The position numbers and the translations under genes are program-made. A stretch of DNA of 64,000 nucleotides from Pseudomonas turukhanskensis. Its GTDB lineage: Bacteria > Pseudomonadota > Gammaproteobacteria > Pseudomonadales > Pseudomonadaceae. The stretch is taken from the NCBI RefSeq assembly GCF_027922365.1, contig NZ_BSFN01000009.1, forward strand, positions 62,001 through 126,000. Direction: 5' to 3'. Below the pieces are notes generated by a model. It saw nothing but the letters and a program-made list of their open reading frames with translations. It did no database searches and was not told the DNA's origin. Each line of letters opens with the position of its first letter. Within the stretch, counting starts at the first letter, position 1. This document shows positions 8,458-17,147 of the stretch, in pieces.

Positions 8458-8473
8458 ACTTGTTATAACAAGT
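8458..8473. promoter_or_regulatory. Candidate GntR/HutC operator
   Basis: ACTTGTTATAACAAGT is a perfect palindrome directly upstream of the GntR gene. HutC-type regulators commonly bind AT-centred dyads of this size. TATAAC within it could act as a -10 element on the minus strand, so binding would block transcription. Confidence 0.65.
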
Positions 8474-8547
8474 TGTGACGAGAAGATATGAGCATAAGCG
8501 CGAGGCAGCAAGGATTTTTATGGCATATGCATATGAAGGAAAACCGA

Positions 8548-8682
8548 CTGTGCCCCGGCCCTCACCCCAGCCCGGCTGGCCTAACGGGAAAGGGGGGGGC
8601 CTCACCGCGTATTACAGGAGCGCCTCGATTGGATTCCCCTCTCCCGCTTGCAGGAGAGGGGCTAGGGGGGGGGTGAGGGGTA
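8548..8682. repeat. GC-rich inverted intergenic element with poly-G runs
   Basis: The ends read CCCTCACCCCAGCCC and GGGGGTGAGGGG, and an internal CCCCTCTCCCG...GGAGAGGGG forms a further hairpin. Runs of eight and nine G are present near 8594 and 8665. It occupies the gap between the divergently placed GntR operator and the dctA terminator. No gene is seen here. Confidence 0.6.
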
Positions 8683-8706
8683 AGTGGCTTCGGCTTTTGC
8701 GCCCAA

Positions 8707-8732
8707 CAAAAAAAGCCCGCACTGGGCGGGCT
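8707..8732 (-). terminator. Rho-independent terminator of dctA
   Basis: Read on the minus strand: AGCCCGCC, a CAGT loop, GCGGGCT and then TTTTTT, about 47 bases beyond the dctA stop. Confidence 0.85.
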
Positions 8733-8778
8733 GAGAAGCTTCCCCTCTCGTGAAGGGGCAGTAAAACGGTACTAGGGA

Positions 8779-10083
8779 TTAGCCGTGGGCAGGTTTGCTC
8801 TCGCCTTCTACAACTACATCCGTCGTGGCGCCCTGGTTCAACTCACGCTGCAGCGTGGCGTTGTCCAGCTGGCCACACCATTTGCCAACCACGATGGTTG
8901 CCACGCCGTTACCCACCAGGTTGGTCAACGCACGGGCTTCGGACATAAAGCGGTCGATACCCAGAATCAGCGCCAGACCGGCAACCGGCAGGTGGCCGAC
9001 GGCGGACAACGTGGCAGCCAGTACGATAAAGCCGCTACCGGTTACGCCCGCTGCGCCCTTGGAGGCAATCAGCAGTACCAGGATCAGGGCGATCTGGTGA
9101 GAGATGTCCATGTGGGTGTCGGTCGCCTGCGCGATAAACACGGCGGCCATGGTCAGGTAGATCGAGGTGCCGTCGAGGTTGAACGAGTAGCCAGTCGGGA
9201 TAACCAGGCCGACAACAGACTTGTTCACACCCAGCTTCTGCATCTTGTCGATCATGCGCGGCAGCGCGGTTTCCGAACTCGAGGTGCCGAGCACAATCAG
9301 CAGTTCTTCACGGATGTAGCGCACGAACTTGAGGATGCTGAAACCGTGGAAACGGGCAATGCCGCCGAGCACGACCAACACGAACAGCAGGCAGGTGACG
9401 TAGAAGCAGGCCATCAGGTAGCCCAGTTGCACCAGCGAACCCACACCGTATTTACCGATGGTGAAGGCCATGGCACCCAGAGCACCCAACGGCGCGACTT
9501 TCATGATCACGCCGATGATGCCGAAGAACACCTGGGAAATACGCTCGATGAATTCGAACACCGGACGACCGTAGTCACCGGCACGGTGCAGGGCGTAGCC
9601 GAACAGTACCGAGAAGAACAGCACCTGCAGAATGTCACCGCCAGCGAAGGCACCGACCACGGTGGCCGGAATGACGTTCATGATGAACTCGATGGTGCTC
9701 TGCTTTTCACCGGCTGCGGCGTACGCGGCGATACCCGAGGTATCCAGCGAAGCCGGATCGATGTGCATGCCAACACCCGGTTGCACGATGTTTACAACAA
9801 AGAGGCCGATTAGCAGGGCAATGGTGGAAACGATTTCGAAGTAGAGCAGCGCGTAACCGCCGGTTTTACCAACGGCCTTCATGCTCTGCATGCCGGCAAT
9901 ACCGGTTACTACGGTGCAGAAGATGATGGGGGCGATGATCATTTTGATCAGTTTGACGAACCCGTCGCCGAGGGGCTTGAGGGCGACAGCGGTGTCTGGG
10001 TAGAAATGCCCAAGCAATACGCCGATGGCGATGGCTATCAGCACTTGAACATACAGAATCTTATAGAACGGTTTGCGGGTCAT
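8779..10083 (-). CDS. dctA: C4-dicarboxylate transport protein DctA
   Basis: A 434-residue proton/dicarboxylate symporter for succinate, fumarate and malate, in the inner membrane. It has the DAACS family motifs: the serine-rich hairpin [12 protein letters not shown], the NLDGT segment in [13 protein letters not shown], and [18 protein letters not shown] in the last helix region, where substrate carboxylates are bound. Length matches the family. GAGG sits eight bases before the ATG. The upstream region carries a sigma-54 promoter and two dyads that fit control by a DctB/DctD pair, which is not in this window. Confidence 0.96.
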   Translation of the reverse strand: MTRKPFYKILYVQVLIAIAIGVLLGHFYPDTAVALKPLGDGFVKLIKMIIAPIIFCTVVTGIAGMQSMKAVGKTGGYALLYFEIVSTIALLIGLFVVNIVQPGVGMHIDPASLDTSGIAAYAAAGEKQSTIEFIMNVIPATVVGAFAGGDILQVLFFSVLFGYALHRAGDYGRPVFEFIERISQVFFGIIGVIMKVAPLGALGAMAFTIGKYGVGSLVQLGYLMACFYVTCLLFVLVVLGGIARFHGFSILKFVRYIREELLIVLGTSSSETALPRMIDKMQKLGVNKSVVGLVIPTGYSFNLDGTSIYLTMAAVFIAQATDTHMDISHQIALILVLLIASKGAAGVTGSGFIVLAATLSAVGHLPVAGLALILGIDRFMSEARALTNLVGNGVATIVVGKWCGQLDNATLQRELNQGATTDVVVEGESKPAHG

Positions 10084-10209
10084 GGCATGTTCCTCAACGA
10101 CCGCACGGCATCATTTCCGGATGCGCGCGCTGCCTGTGCGCTAACCCTCCTTCACCGGAGGGATTTGTTGTTGGCCAGCCTGCGTGTAATGCAGGCCTGC
10201 AGCGCCTAT

Positions 10210-10225
10210 TGCAGGGGGCATGCCA
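10210..10225 (-). promoter_or_regulatory. Sigma-54 promoter of dctA
   Basis: On the minus strand TGGCATGCCCCCTGCA keeps the invariant GG-N10-GC of -24/-12 promoters. It lies about 127 bases before the dctA start. RpoN and DctD dependence of dctA is established in pseudomonads and rhizobia; its use here is inferred. Confidence 0.75.
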
Positions 10226-10297
10226 TCCTTCGATCTATCGATAATTCCCTTTAAATACAGCATCTTATAAACACAACCCAAGCAAAGTGACGCTTTA

Positions 10298-10338
10298 TTT
10301 GGCGGATTCCCGCCAAGCAGTGGCGGATATCCCCCGCG
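10298..10338 (-). promoter_or_regulatory. Tandem dyads, candidate DctD enhancer sites
   Basis: TTGGCGGATTCCCGCCAA (10299-10316) is a perfect dyad with a four-base centre. A second related site, TGGCGGATATCCCCCGCG, begins at 10321, two helical turns away. Both lie 80-115 bases upstream of the -24/-12 promoter, the usual place for an enhancer-binding protein. Rhizobial DctD sites have a similar GCGGA...TCCGC core. Confidence 0.6.
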
Positions 10339-10457
10339 CCGTTCCCTTACCGCGCTAAGCACTCGCCTAGAAAAAGCATAGTCGGCGCATTGCAGCCGTG
10401 TGCTTCGTCCCAGCCATCGCTTACCATCGACCGGCCTTTTCTGCCCGAGCCTGCCTT

Positions 10458-11456
10458 ATGCGTGAACGCACCATCGCCAGCCATTTCGTGCGCGCTGCCT
10501 TGCGCGGCGCCGAGCGCCAGGGCGTGGACTGCTCAGCCATCTTGCGTGAGGTGAATATTCAGCCGGCCCTGCTGGACGAACCCCGTGCACGGGTGGCGCC
10601 CGAACAGTTCGCCCGACTGATGCAATTGCTCTGGGAAAAACTGGCCGACGAGTACATGGGTTTTGGCCGCACCCGCAGCAAACCCGGCACCTTTGCGATG
10701 ATGTGTTACGCCCTGATCCACTGCCACACCCTGGAAAAGGCCCTGCTGCGCGGCACGCTGTTTTACAGCCTGTTTGAGGAGGCGCCGAAAATCACCCTGA
10801 CCCGCGAAGGCGACTGGGCGCGGCTGACGGTCGATGATTCGACCATGATCGACCCCGACCATTTTCTGGTGGAGAGCCTGCTGGTGATCTGGCACCGCCT
10901 GGCCAGTTGGTTGATCGGCCAGCGCATCCGCCTGCAGGAGGCCACCTTTCGTTATGCGGAGCCTGCACACAGCGCCGAATACGATTTGCTGTTTCCCAAC
11001 CCTCGACGCTTTGGCGCTGGCAGCACCAGTCTGCTGTTTCAGGCGCGATATCTGGCCATGCCGCTGCTGCAAGACGAACGTACCCTCAAGCACTTTCTGG
11101 AACACTCCCCCGCCGACCTGCTGGCCCGCCCGGACGGCGGCGACAGCCTGATCAGCCAGATCCGCCGCTTGCTCGGTCGCGACTGCGCCGACTGGCCCGA
11201 CCTCGAAGCGGTGGCGCAGCAACTGCACATGAGCCCGCAAACCTTGCGGCGGCATTTGCGCGAAGAAGGCTCGAGCTTTCAGGAACTCAAAGACCACCTG
11301 CGTCGCGACCTGGCGATTTACCACCTGGGCCGCGATAACCTGGCGATTCAGGATATCGCCGAGCAGTTGGGGTTCTCAGAGCCGTCGGCGTTTCACCGCG
11401 CGTTCAAGAAGTGGACGGGGCTGACGCCTGGCGCGTATCGCGCGCAGGAGAATTGA
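10458..11456 (+). CDS. AraC-family regulator with arabinose-binding-like N-terminal domain
   Basis: A 332-residue transcription factor of the OruR/ArgR-like group. Residues ~15-200 form the helical ligand-binding-like domain common in these regulators, and the C-terminal ~100 residues carry two helix-turn-helix units (LEAVAQQLHMSPQTLRRHL and IQDIAEQLGFSEPSAFHRAF). ATG 10458 gives the typical MRERTIASHFVRA start; upstream in-frame codons run into the promoter region. It is divergent from dctA, and the 374-base gap holds the dctA control sites. Its own targets are unknown; regulation of dctA is possible but not shown. Confidence 0.9.
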   Translation: MRERTIASHFVRAALRGAERQGVDCSAILREVNIQPALLDEPRARVAPEQFARLMQLLWEKLADEYMGFGRTRSKPGTFAMMCYALIHCHTLEKALLRGTLFYSLFEEAPKITLTREGDWARLTVDDSTMIDPDHFLVESLLVIWHRLASWLIGQRIRLQEATFRYAEPAHSAEYDLLFPNPRRFGAGSTSLLFQARYLAMPLLQDERTLKHFLEHSPADLLARPDGGDSLISQIRRLLGRDCADWPDLEAVAQQLHMSPQTLRRHLREEGSSFQELKDHLRRDLAIYHLGRDNLAIQDIAEQLGFSEPSAFHRAFKKWTGLTPGAYRAQEN

Positions 11457-11470
11457 TCGGCGTTTGCAGC

Positions 11471-11525
11471 ATTCGCGAGCAAGCTGGCTCCTACGGGATG
11501 GTGTAGGAGCGAGCTTGCTTGCGAA
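11471..11525. repeat. REP-like inverted pair
   Basis: CGCGAGCAAGCTGGCTCCTAC followed by its inverted copy GTAGGAGCGAGCTTGCTTGCG, separated by about eight bases. This is the common Pseudomonas REP type also seen at 22229 and 56280. It may act as a transcript end after the AraC gene. Confidence 0.85.
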
Positions 11526-11591
11526 CCTGGCAAAAGGCATTGCTTAACCAAACGCAGGTAGAATCGCTTCCTCTTTTCCCGGTTCGTTAAT

Positions 11592-12464
11592 ATGCCCCTG
11601 CCCACCCGCCGCAGCACCCTCTACCTCCCCGCTGGCCCATGGCCCACGGTGTTGGACTGCCTGTGCGCGCATTTCTCGGCTATCAGCCGCGAGACTTGGG
11701 TGGCGCGCATCGCTGGCGGCAAGGTGCTGGATGAACATGAGCAGCCCATCGGCCCCGAGCACCCGTATAAACAAGGCTTGCGCATTCACTACTTCCGCGA
11801 AGTGCCGAACGAGACGCCGGTACCGTTCGAGGAAACCGTGCTGTATGCCGACGAGCACCTGATCGTCGCCGACAAACCGCATTTCCTCTCGGTGACGCCG
11901 GCCGGCGAATACGTTGAGCAAACCTTGCTGGCGCGTTTGAGCAAACGCTTTAACAGCCACGACCTGGTGCCGCTGCACCGCATCGACCGCCTGACTGCCG
12001 GCCTGGTGTTGTTCTCCGTGCAACCGCAAACCCGCGCCGCATATCAACGTATGTTCGCAGAACGCACCATGCATAAAACCTACGAAGCCATCGCCCCGGC
12101 GCTGCCGAACGTAGCGTTTCCCCATCTGCATAAAAGCCGCATGGTGGCCGGCGAGCCGTTCTTTTTGATGAAGGAAGGCGACGGCACGCCCAACAGCGAA
12201 ACCCTGATGGACGTACGCGAGCGCAACGGCGAGTTGTGGCGGTACGGGCTGTTTCCGGTGACCGGCAAGAAGCATCAACTGCGCCTGCATATGGCGGCCC
12301 TCGGCGCGGGGATCTGCAACGACCCGTTTTATCCGCACCTGGAAAAAGACGCCGTAGACGACTACACCAAACCGCTCAAGCTGCTGGCGCAAAGCCTGCG
12401 GTTTACCGACCCGCTCAGTGGGGTTGAGCGGGAGTTTCAGAGTCAGCTGAAACTGGACTGGTAG
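11592..12464 (+). CDS. RluA-family pseudouridine synthase
   Basis: A 290-residue RNA-modifying enzyme that isomerises uridine in rRNA or tRNA. The catalytic motif HRIDRLTAGLVLF contains the nucleophilic Asp. The C-terminal GKKHQLRLHMAALGAGICND is the conserved KxHQLR...LGxPIxxD element. The N-terminal ~75 residues are S4-like but weakly conserved. Start is the only ATG before the conserved region. It stands alone between two repeat elements. The exact target base cannot be told from sequence. Confidence 0.92.
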   Translation: MPLPTRRSTLYLPAGPWPTVLDCLCAHFSAISRETWVARIAGGKVLDEHEQPIGPEHPYKQGLRIHYFREVPNETPVPFEETVLYADEHLIVADKPHFLSVTPAGEYVEQTLLARLSKRFNSHDLVPLHRIDRLTAGLVLFSVQPQTRAAYQRMFAERTMHKTYEAIAPALPNVAFPHLHKSRMVAGEPFFLMKEGDGTPNSETLMDVRERNGELWRYGLFPVTGKKHQLRLHMAALGAGICNDPFYPHLEKDAVDDYTKPLKLLAQSLRFTDPLSGVEREFQSQLKLDW

Positions 12465-12484
12465 CCGTCCGTTCCATCGCTGCG

Positions 12485-12566
12485 CCTGGATTCCTGCCTG
12501 CGCGGGGATGACGCAGATAAAAACAAAGACCTACGTCATCCCTGCGCAGGCAGGGATCCAGAATCT
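12485..12566. repeat. Paired palindromic repeat, copy 3
   Basis: Two hairpin units (CCTGCCTGCGCGGGG and CCCTGCGCAGGCAGGG) with CTGGA/TCCAGAATC ends outward and ATGACG/CGTCAT ends inward, as in the copy at 3916. It sits between the convergent pseudouridine synthase and ABC exporter genes. Confidence 0.85.
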
Positions 12567-12621
12567 CCCGGCAAATTGGCGATCGCCGGGAGACCGCTCG
12601 GTGCGCACAGCACACGATGCG

Positions 12622-14400
12622 TCAGTGCTGAAGATGGCCGTAGAGCTTGGCGTACAACCCACCCTCGGCAATCAACTCCTGATGCCCGCCGTCTTCGGCA
12701 ATCTTGCCGCCATCGAACACCAGCACCCGATCCGCCTGCTTAACGGCTGAAAGCCGGTGGGCGACGATCAGCGTGGTGCGGCCTTGCAGGAATTGCCCTA
12801 AGGCCTGGTGCAACGCGTACTCGGTGGCGGCATCGAGCGCCGACGTGGCTTCATCGAGAATCACCACGCTCGGCTCGGCCAGCACCATCCGTGCAATCGC
12901 CAGCCGCTGTCGCTGGCCGCCGGAAAGGCGCACGCCGGAGCGGCCGACAATACTGTCCAGCCCTTTGGGCAACGCGGAAATGGTGTGGGCTAATTGGGCG
13001 ATTTCCAGCGCGCGCCAGCAGGCATCGTCACTGCGCTCGCGGCCCATGGTCAGGTTGGCGCGCACGGTGTCGTTGAACAGCGCCGGGTGTTGCAGCACCA
13101 CGGCCACATGCTCGCGCACGGTTTCCAGACCGATCTCTTGCAGGCTGCTGCCGCCATAGCGAATGGTGCCCGCCTGAGCGGTGTAGAGGCCCAATAGCAG
13201 TTGCACCAGGGTACTTTTGCCACCGCCGCTGGCGCCGACAATGGCGACTTTTTCGCCGGGGGAAATGCTCAGGTTAAGGCCATCGAGCACCGGCTCGTCG
13301 TTGTAGGCAAAGCTCAGGCCGTGCACTTCAACCCCAACCGTGGGCTGGCCGACAAAGGGATTGGCGCCACCGGTGTACTGCGGTTCATCGGCACGTGCCA
13401 GCAACTGGTTGATGCGGGTGAGCGCTCCACCGGCAGCGTAGTAGGCGTATTGCAGATTCAGCAACTGCTCGACCGGGCCGATCATAAACCACAGATAGCT
13501 GAACACCGCGAGCATCTGGCCGATCGACAGGTCGGAAAACAGCACGGTGAGCATGGCGGCGGCGCGGAAGATATCAATGCCAAACTGAAACAACAGGCCA
13601 CTGGCACGGCTTGAGGCATCGCTTTTCCATTGCGAGGCCACGGCGTAGTCGCGCACCTCCTGGGCACGCATACCCAGGCGGCCGAGAAAATAACCCTGAC
13701 GATTGCCAGCACGCACTTCCTGAATGGCTTCCAGGGTTTCGGTCAGCGCCTGGGTAAAACGCGAGGTGCTGTCGTTTTCCAGCTTCTTGAGGTTTTTAAC
13801 CCGTTTGCCGAGCTGCACCGTGGCGTACACCACCACCGGGTTGAACAGCAAAATCAGCAGCGCCAGCTTCCAGTGCATCCACAGAAGAATGCCGGCGGTG
13901 CCGGTCAGGGTGAGCATGGCCACCAGAAAGCGGCTGAGGGTTTCGCCGACGAATTTGTCCAGGGTGTCGAGGTCGGTCACCAGGTGCGTGGTAACGGTGC
14001 CGCTGCCCAGGCTTTCGTATTCACCGAGTGAAATGCGCTTGAGGCGTTCGATCAGCCGCACGCGAATGCGGTACACGATGTCCTTCGACAGCCGCGCAAA
14101 CAGGCGCGCCTGCAATACGTTGAACACCAGCGCAGAGGCACGCAGCATCAGGGTCAAGGCCACCATCAGGCCAATGTAGCCGACAGCTGTTTGCCACCCC
14201 GCCGGCAGGAAGTTGTTCATCACCTTGAGCGCCGCATCGCCCTGTTTGAGCAGCACTTCGTCCACGAGCAACGGCAGCAACAAGGGAATGGGCACGCTGC
14301 ACAAGGTCGCCAGCACGGCGACCAGGTTGGCGAGCAACAACGACTTTTTGTGGCGCAGGGCCAGACGGCGAATTTCTTTCCAGCTCAAACGGTCAAGCAT
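12622..14400 (-). CDS. ABC exporter, fused membrane and ATPase domains
   Basis: A 592-residue half-transporter of the MsbA/HlyB type that should act as a homodimer in the inner membrane. Residues ~15-300 hold six helices of the type 1 exporter fold. The ATPase follows, with Walker A GASGGGKST, signature LSGGQRQR, Walker B VVILDEATSALD and H-loop VAHRLS. ATG 14400 lies inside the end of the DsbA-like gene (8-base overlap), so the two are coupled. Substrate is unknown. A homologous gene occupies this place next to trhO and bolA in P. aeruginosa (recalled). Confidence 0.93.
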   Translation of the reverse strand: MLDRLSWKEIRRLALRHKKSLLLANLVAVLATLCSVPIPLLLPLLVDEVLLKQGDAALKVMNNFLPAGWQTAVGYIGLMVALTLMLRASALVFNVLQARLFARLSKDIVYRIRVRLIERLKRISLGEYESLGSGTVTTHLVTDLDTLDKFVGETLSRFLVAMLTLTGTAGILLWMHWKLALLILLFNPVVVYATVQLGKRVKNLKKLENDSTSRFTQALTETLEAIQEVRAGNRQGYFLGRLGMRAQEVRDYAVASQWKSDASSRASGLLFQFGIDIFRAAAMLTVLFSDLSIGQMLAVFSYLWFMIGPVEQLLNLQYAYYAAGGALTRINQLLARADEPQYTGGANPFVGQPTVGVEVHGLSFAYNDEPVLDGLNLSISPGEKVAIVGASGGGKSTLVQLLLGLYTAQAGTIRYGGSSLQEIGLETVREHVAVVLQHPALFNDTVRANLTMGRERSDDACWRALEIAQLAHTISALPKGLDSIVGRSGVRLSGGQRQRLAIARMVLAEPSVVILDEATSALDAATEYALHQALGQFLQGRTTLIVAHRLSAVKQADRVLVFDGGKIAEDGGHQELIAEGGLYAKLYGHLQH

Positions 14401-15028
14401 TGGCACTGTGCTCCAGCCAGCGCGCGAGCAGCGGGGCCAGTTTTTCCAGCGGTTGGTAGCCATTGGTGAGCAGGGCCAGTTGGCCGTTGTGCTCAGCCAA
14501 CACGGTGGGAAACCCAGCGATACCCAGGTTCTGTACCCATTCGAAATCGGCAGCGGTGGCGGCGAGCTCGGCGGCGCTGTCAAACGCAGCGGCAAATTCG
14601 ATGCGCGGCAGGCCGGCCTGCTCAGCCAACTCCACCAGCACGCTGGCTTGGGTCACGTCGCGCCCCCCCACATAAAATGCTTGCTGAATCAGCTTTACCA
14701 GTGGCCACGCGCTCTCGCCATCCAGGCTGCGCGCGGCTACCAGCGCACGGCAGGCAGGCTCGGTGTCGTAAACAAAGCCATCGGCCAACGCGCCGTCAAA
14801 GGTAAATGCCTGGCCGGTGCTGTCGTGCACGGCCTGCCAGTGTTCGAGAATGTAGCGTTTGGTGGTCGGCTCCAGGGCCGCCGCAGTGCCGGCGCGCAAG
14901 CCACCGGCCACCAAATGGCTACTGACGCCTGCCGCCTGCGCTTGCTGCGCCAGGGCGTCGAACACCGGAGCAAAGCCCCAGCACCAGGAACACATCGGGT
15001 CCATCACGTAGATCAGACGCGCTTGCAT
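14393..15028 (-). CDS. DsbA-family thioredoxin-fold protein (cytoplasmic)
   Basis: A 211-residue thioredoxin-fold oxidoreductase with a CSWC active site at residues 13-16 (MDPMCSWCWGF), an inserted helical domain, and the cis-Pro loop in LGIAGFPTVL. There is no signal peptide, so it acts in the cytoplasm like the FrnE or 2-hydroxychromene isomerase branch. GGAG lies seven bases before the ATG. It overlaps the exporter gene by eight bases and follows trhO by about 50 bases on the same strand. Confidence 0.9.
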   Translation of the reverse strand: MQARLIYVMDPMCSWCWGFAPVFDALAQQAQAAGVSSHLVAGGLRAGTAAALEPTTKRYILEHWQAVHDSTGQAFTFDGALADGFVYDTEPACRALVAARSLDGESAWPLVKLIQQAFYVGGRDVTQASVLVELAEQAGLPRIEFAAAFDSAAELAATAADFEWVQNLGIAGFPTVLAEHNGQLALLTNGYQPLEKLAPLLARWLEHSANA

Positions 15029-15071
15029 GCTTAGGCTCCATGGCCGGGACTGAGAGAGTAAAAGGTGGAAG

Positions 15072-15089
15072 CCGCGGGTTTAGCCGCGG
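15072..15089 (-). terminator. Hairpin overlapping the trhO stop
   Basis: CCGCGGCTAAACCCGCGG on the minus strand contains the TAA stop and is followed by a short T-rich stretch. A weak or partial terminator; readthrough to the DsbA-like gene is possible. Confidence 0.45.
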
Positions 15090-16018
15090 TCTTTGTCTCG
15101 CGGGTTATAGCCCAGAGGATGGGGTTGGTTGCGGGCTTTGGCCAGTTCGATCTGCTTTTGCCGCTCACGTGCACCGGCGCGGGTCTTCTCGCTGAGGTTG
15201 TCCCAGCAGTGTGGGCAGCTCACGCCAGGCACGTAGTGCGGCGATTCGCGGTCGGCAATGGAGATCGGAATGCGGCAGGCGTGGCACTGGTCGTATTCGC
15301 CTTCGCTCAAGTCGTGGCGCACGGTGACGCGGTTGTCGAAGACAAAGCAGTCGCCTTTCCACAGGGTTTCTTCCTGCGGCACTTCTTCCAGGTACTTGAG
15401 GATGCCGCCCTTGAGGTGGAAGACCTCGTCAAAGCCCTGGCCGAGCATGTAGCTGGACGCCTTTTCGCAGCGGATGCCGCCGGTGCAGAACATCGCCACT
15501 TTCTTGTGTTTGGCCGGGTCGAAGTTGGCTTCGATATAGGCGGGAAAATCGCGGAAGCTTTTGGTCTTGGGGTCTTGCGCACCTTCGAAGGTGCCGATGG
15601 CCACTTCGTAATCGTTGCGGGTATCGATCAGCAGCACTTCGGGGTCAGAGATCAGCGCGTTCCAGTCTTGCGGCTCTACGTAGGTGCCCACTTTCAGGTT
15701 GGGGTCGACGCCCGGCACGCCGAGGGTGACGATCTCTTTTTTCAGCTTGACCTTGGTGCGGTAGAACGGCTGCTCGTCGCAGAACGATTCTTTGTGGTCG
15801 ATATCATTGAAGCGCGGGTCGCGCTTGAGCCAGGCGAGCAGGCCGTCGATGCCTTCGCGGCTACCGGAAACGGTGCCGTTGATGCCTTCGATGGCGATGA
15901 GCAAGGTGCCTTTGATGCCGTTGTCGAGCATGGCTTGCAACAGCGGTTCGCGCAGCGCTTCGTAGTCGGTCAGGGTGACGAACTTGTACAGCGCCGCCAC
16001 GACGATGGATTGGGTCAT
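15080..16018 (-). CDS. trhO: tRNA uridine(34) hydroxylase TrhO (rhodanese-like)
   Basis: A 312-residue YceA/TrhO protein that hydroxylates U34 of tRNAs to ho5U. The N-terminal ~100 residues ([28 protein letters not shown]) are the TrhO-specific domain. The rhodanese domain has the catalytic loop [13 protein letters not shown] with its Cys. The C-terminal part contains CHACR and CPHCW pairs that likely bind zinc. ATG 16018 has AGGAG upstream. It lies between bolA and the DsbA-like gene on the same strand, an order I recall from other pseudomonads. Confidence 0.95.
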   Translation of the reverse strand: MTQSIVVAALYKFVTLTDYEALREPLLQAMLDNGIKGTLLIAIEGINGTVSGSREGIDGLLAWLKRDPRFNDIDHKESFCDEQPFYRTKVKLKKEIVTLGVPGVDPNLKVGTYVEPQDWNALISDPEVLLIDTRNDYEVAIGTFEGAQDPKTKSFRDFPAYIEANFDPAKHKKVAMFCTGGIRCEKASSYMLGQGFDEVFHLKGGILKYLEEVPQEETLWKGDCFVFDNRVTVRHDLSEGEYDQCHACRIPISIADRESPHYVPGVSCPHCWDNLSEKTRAGARERQKQIELAKARNQPHPLGYNPRDKDRG

Positions 16019-16126
16019 GGGGTATTTCTCCTGGTGGTCGCCCGCGTAAAGGGCGGACCGGGGGCTTTGGTAAAAAATGGCGCCGGCTGGCGCGGCGCGC
16101 ATTTTATGCGAGTTTGGGATAGATCA

Positions 16127-16160
16127 AAAGCATTGAGGCTGAAGCCTCTTCTACAGTACG
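16127..16160. repeat. REP-like palindrome (GAGGCT type)
   Basis: GAGGCTGAAGCCTC hairpin flanked by AAAAGCAT and TCTACAGT. Related copies are at 20680 and 32648. Confidence 0.7.
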
Positions 16161-16248
16161 TAGGGCGGCTATCGCCTTGGCGATATCCGCCGCAACGATC
16201 GCAATGACGGAAATCACCTTCGGCCACATTCGCCCTACACCGGAAATC

Positions 16249-16289
16249 AAAAAAAAGCCGCTTGATCTCTCAAGCGGCGGCTTTTTTAT
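16249..16289. terminator. Bidirectional terminator downstream of bolA
   Basis: AAAAAAAGCCGCTTGA, a short loop, then TCAAGCGGCGGCTTTTTT. It follows bolA on the minus strand and separates it from trhO. Confidence 0.85.
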
Positions 16290-16310
16290 ACAGGCAGCCA
16301 GCGCAGCGGC

Positions 16311-16604
16311 TTAATGCCCGCCTGCGCACGTCGGCGAGGCCGGGGCGGCGCCGGTGGCGGCCCACTCTTGCGGGGTGTAAGTGTGTAGCGCCAGCGCATG
16401 CATTTGCCCCATCAGGTCGCCGAGAGTGGCGTACACCTTCTGATGACGCTTGACCGCATTCAGGCCGGCAAACATTGGTGTGACGACCACGGCCTTGAAG
16501 TGGGTTTCCAGACCACGGCTGTGCATATGGCTTTCGTCCTGCACATCGATGAACTCGGGCTCCAAGGCCGCCAGGGTGGTTTGAATGCGTTCACGCATGC
16601 TCAT
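16311..16604 (-). CDS. bolA: BolA family protein
   Basis: A 97-residue BolA protein, a small regulator that binds [2Fe-2S] clusters with monothiol glutaredoxin and can act as a transcription factor in stationary phase. Visible family features are the DESHMHS segment, the VSxxFxGLxxVxRHQ-like core MFAGLNAVKRHQKVYATLGDLM and the HALALHTYTPQEW end. GGAG six bases before ATG 16604 supports the start. It begins 12 bases after the DUF2059 stop, so the two form an operon ending at the hairpin at 16249. Confidence 0.95.
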   Translation of the reverse strand: MSMRERIQTTLAALEPEFIDVQDESHMHSRGLETHFKAVVVTPMFAGLNAVKRHQKVYATLGDLMGQMHALALHTYTPQEWAATGAAPASPTCAGGH

Positions 16605-16616
16605 GGGGCGCTCCGG

Positions 16617-17147
16617 TTACGGCTTTTTAGCAGGGGCTGGTGCGGCTTTGGCATCGGCCGGAACCAGTTCTTTGGTCATGTCTTCGAGCAGCTTGTTGAC
16701 CTCAGGCACGGCAGTTTCCAGCTTGGCCTGAGCCATCTGGGCCGACTGAGCGGTTACGCGCGGCATGGTTTCCTGCACTTTCTTGCCCAGTGGCGACTGG
16801 TAGAAGGCGATCAGGTCTTTGAGCTCTTTCTCGCTGAAGCTGCTGGTGTAGAGCTTGACCATATCGGGCTTGAGTTTGTCCCAGCCCACCGCTTTGTCCA
16901 GGGAAGCCTTGGCTTTGGCCTGGTAGGTTTCCATCAGCGCTTTTTTCGACTCGGGCGCCTGGGCCTGGGCGAAACGCTGGGAGAACAGTTGCTCAACCTG
17001 GCCATAAATAGGTGCGGTGAGCTTGTCGGCGTGAGCCAGTTTCAGAAAGGTTTCGGCGTTGGCAGCATGGCTGGCAGCGTCTGCAAAGACTTGGCCGCTG
17101 AGGCAGATCATGAAGGCGGCAGTGCAAAGGGTACGAATCGGGGTCAT
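16617..17147 (-). CDS. Periplasmic DUF2059 protein
   Basis: A 176-residue exported helical protein with signal peptide MTPIRTLCTAAFMICLSGQ, cleaved after VFA. The DUF2059 core FSEKELKDLIAFYQSPLGKKV is clear. A charged Ala/Pro/Lys tail ends the protein. AAGGAA is placed before the ATG. It is the promoter-proximal gene of the pair with bolA. The molecular function of DUF2059 is not known. Confidence 0.92.
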   Translation of the reverse strand: MTPIRTLCTAAFMICLSGQVFADAASHAANAETFLKLAHADKLTAPIYGQVEQLFSQRFAQAQAPESKKALMETYQAKAKASLDKAVGWDKLKPDMVKLYTSSFSEKELKDLIAFYQSPLGKKVQETMPRVTAQSAQMAQAKLETAVPEVNKLLEDMTKELVPADAKAAPAPAKKP

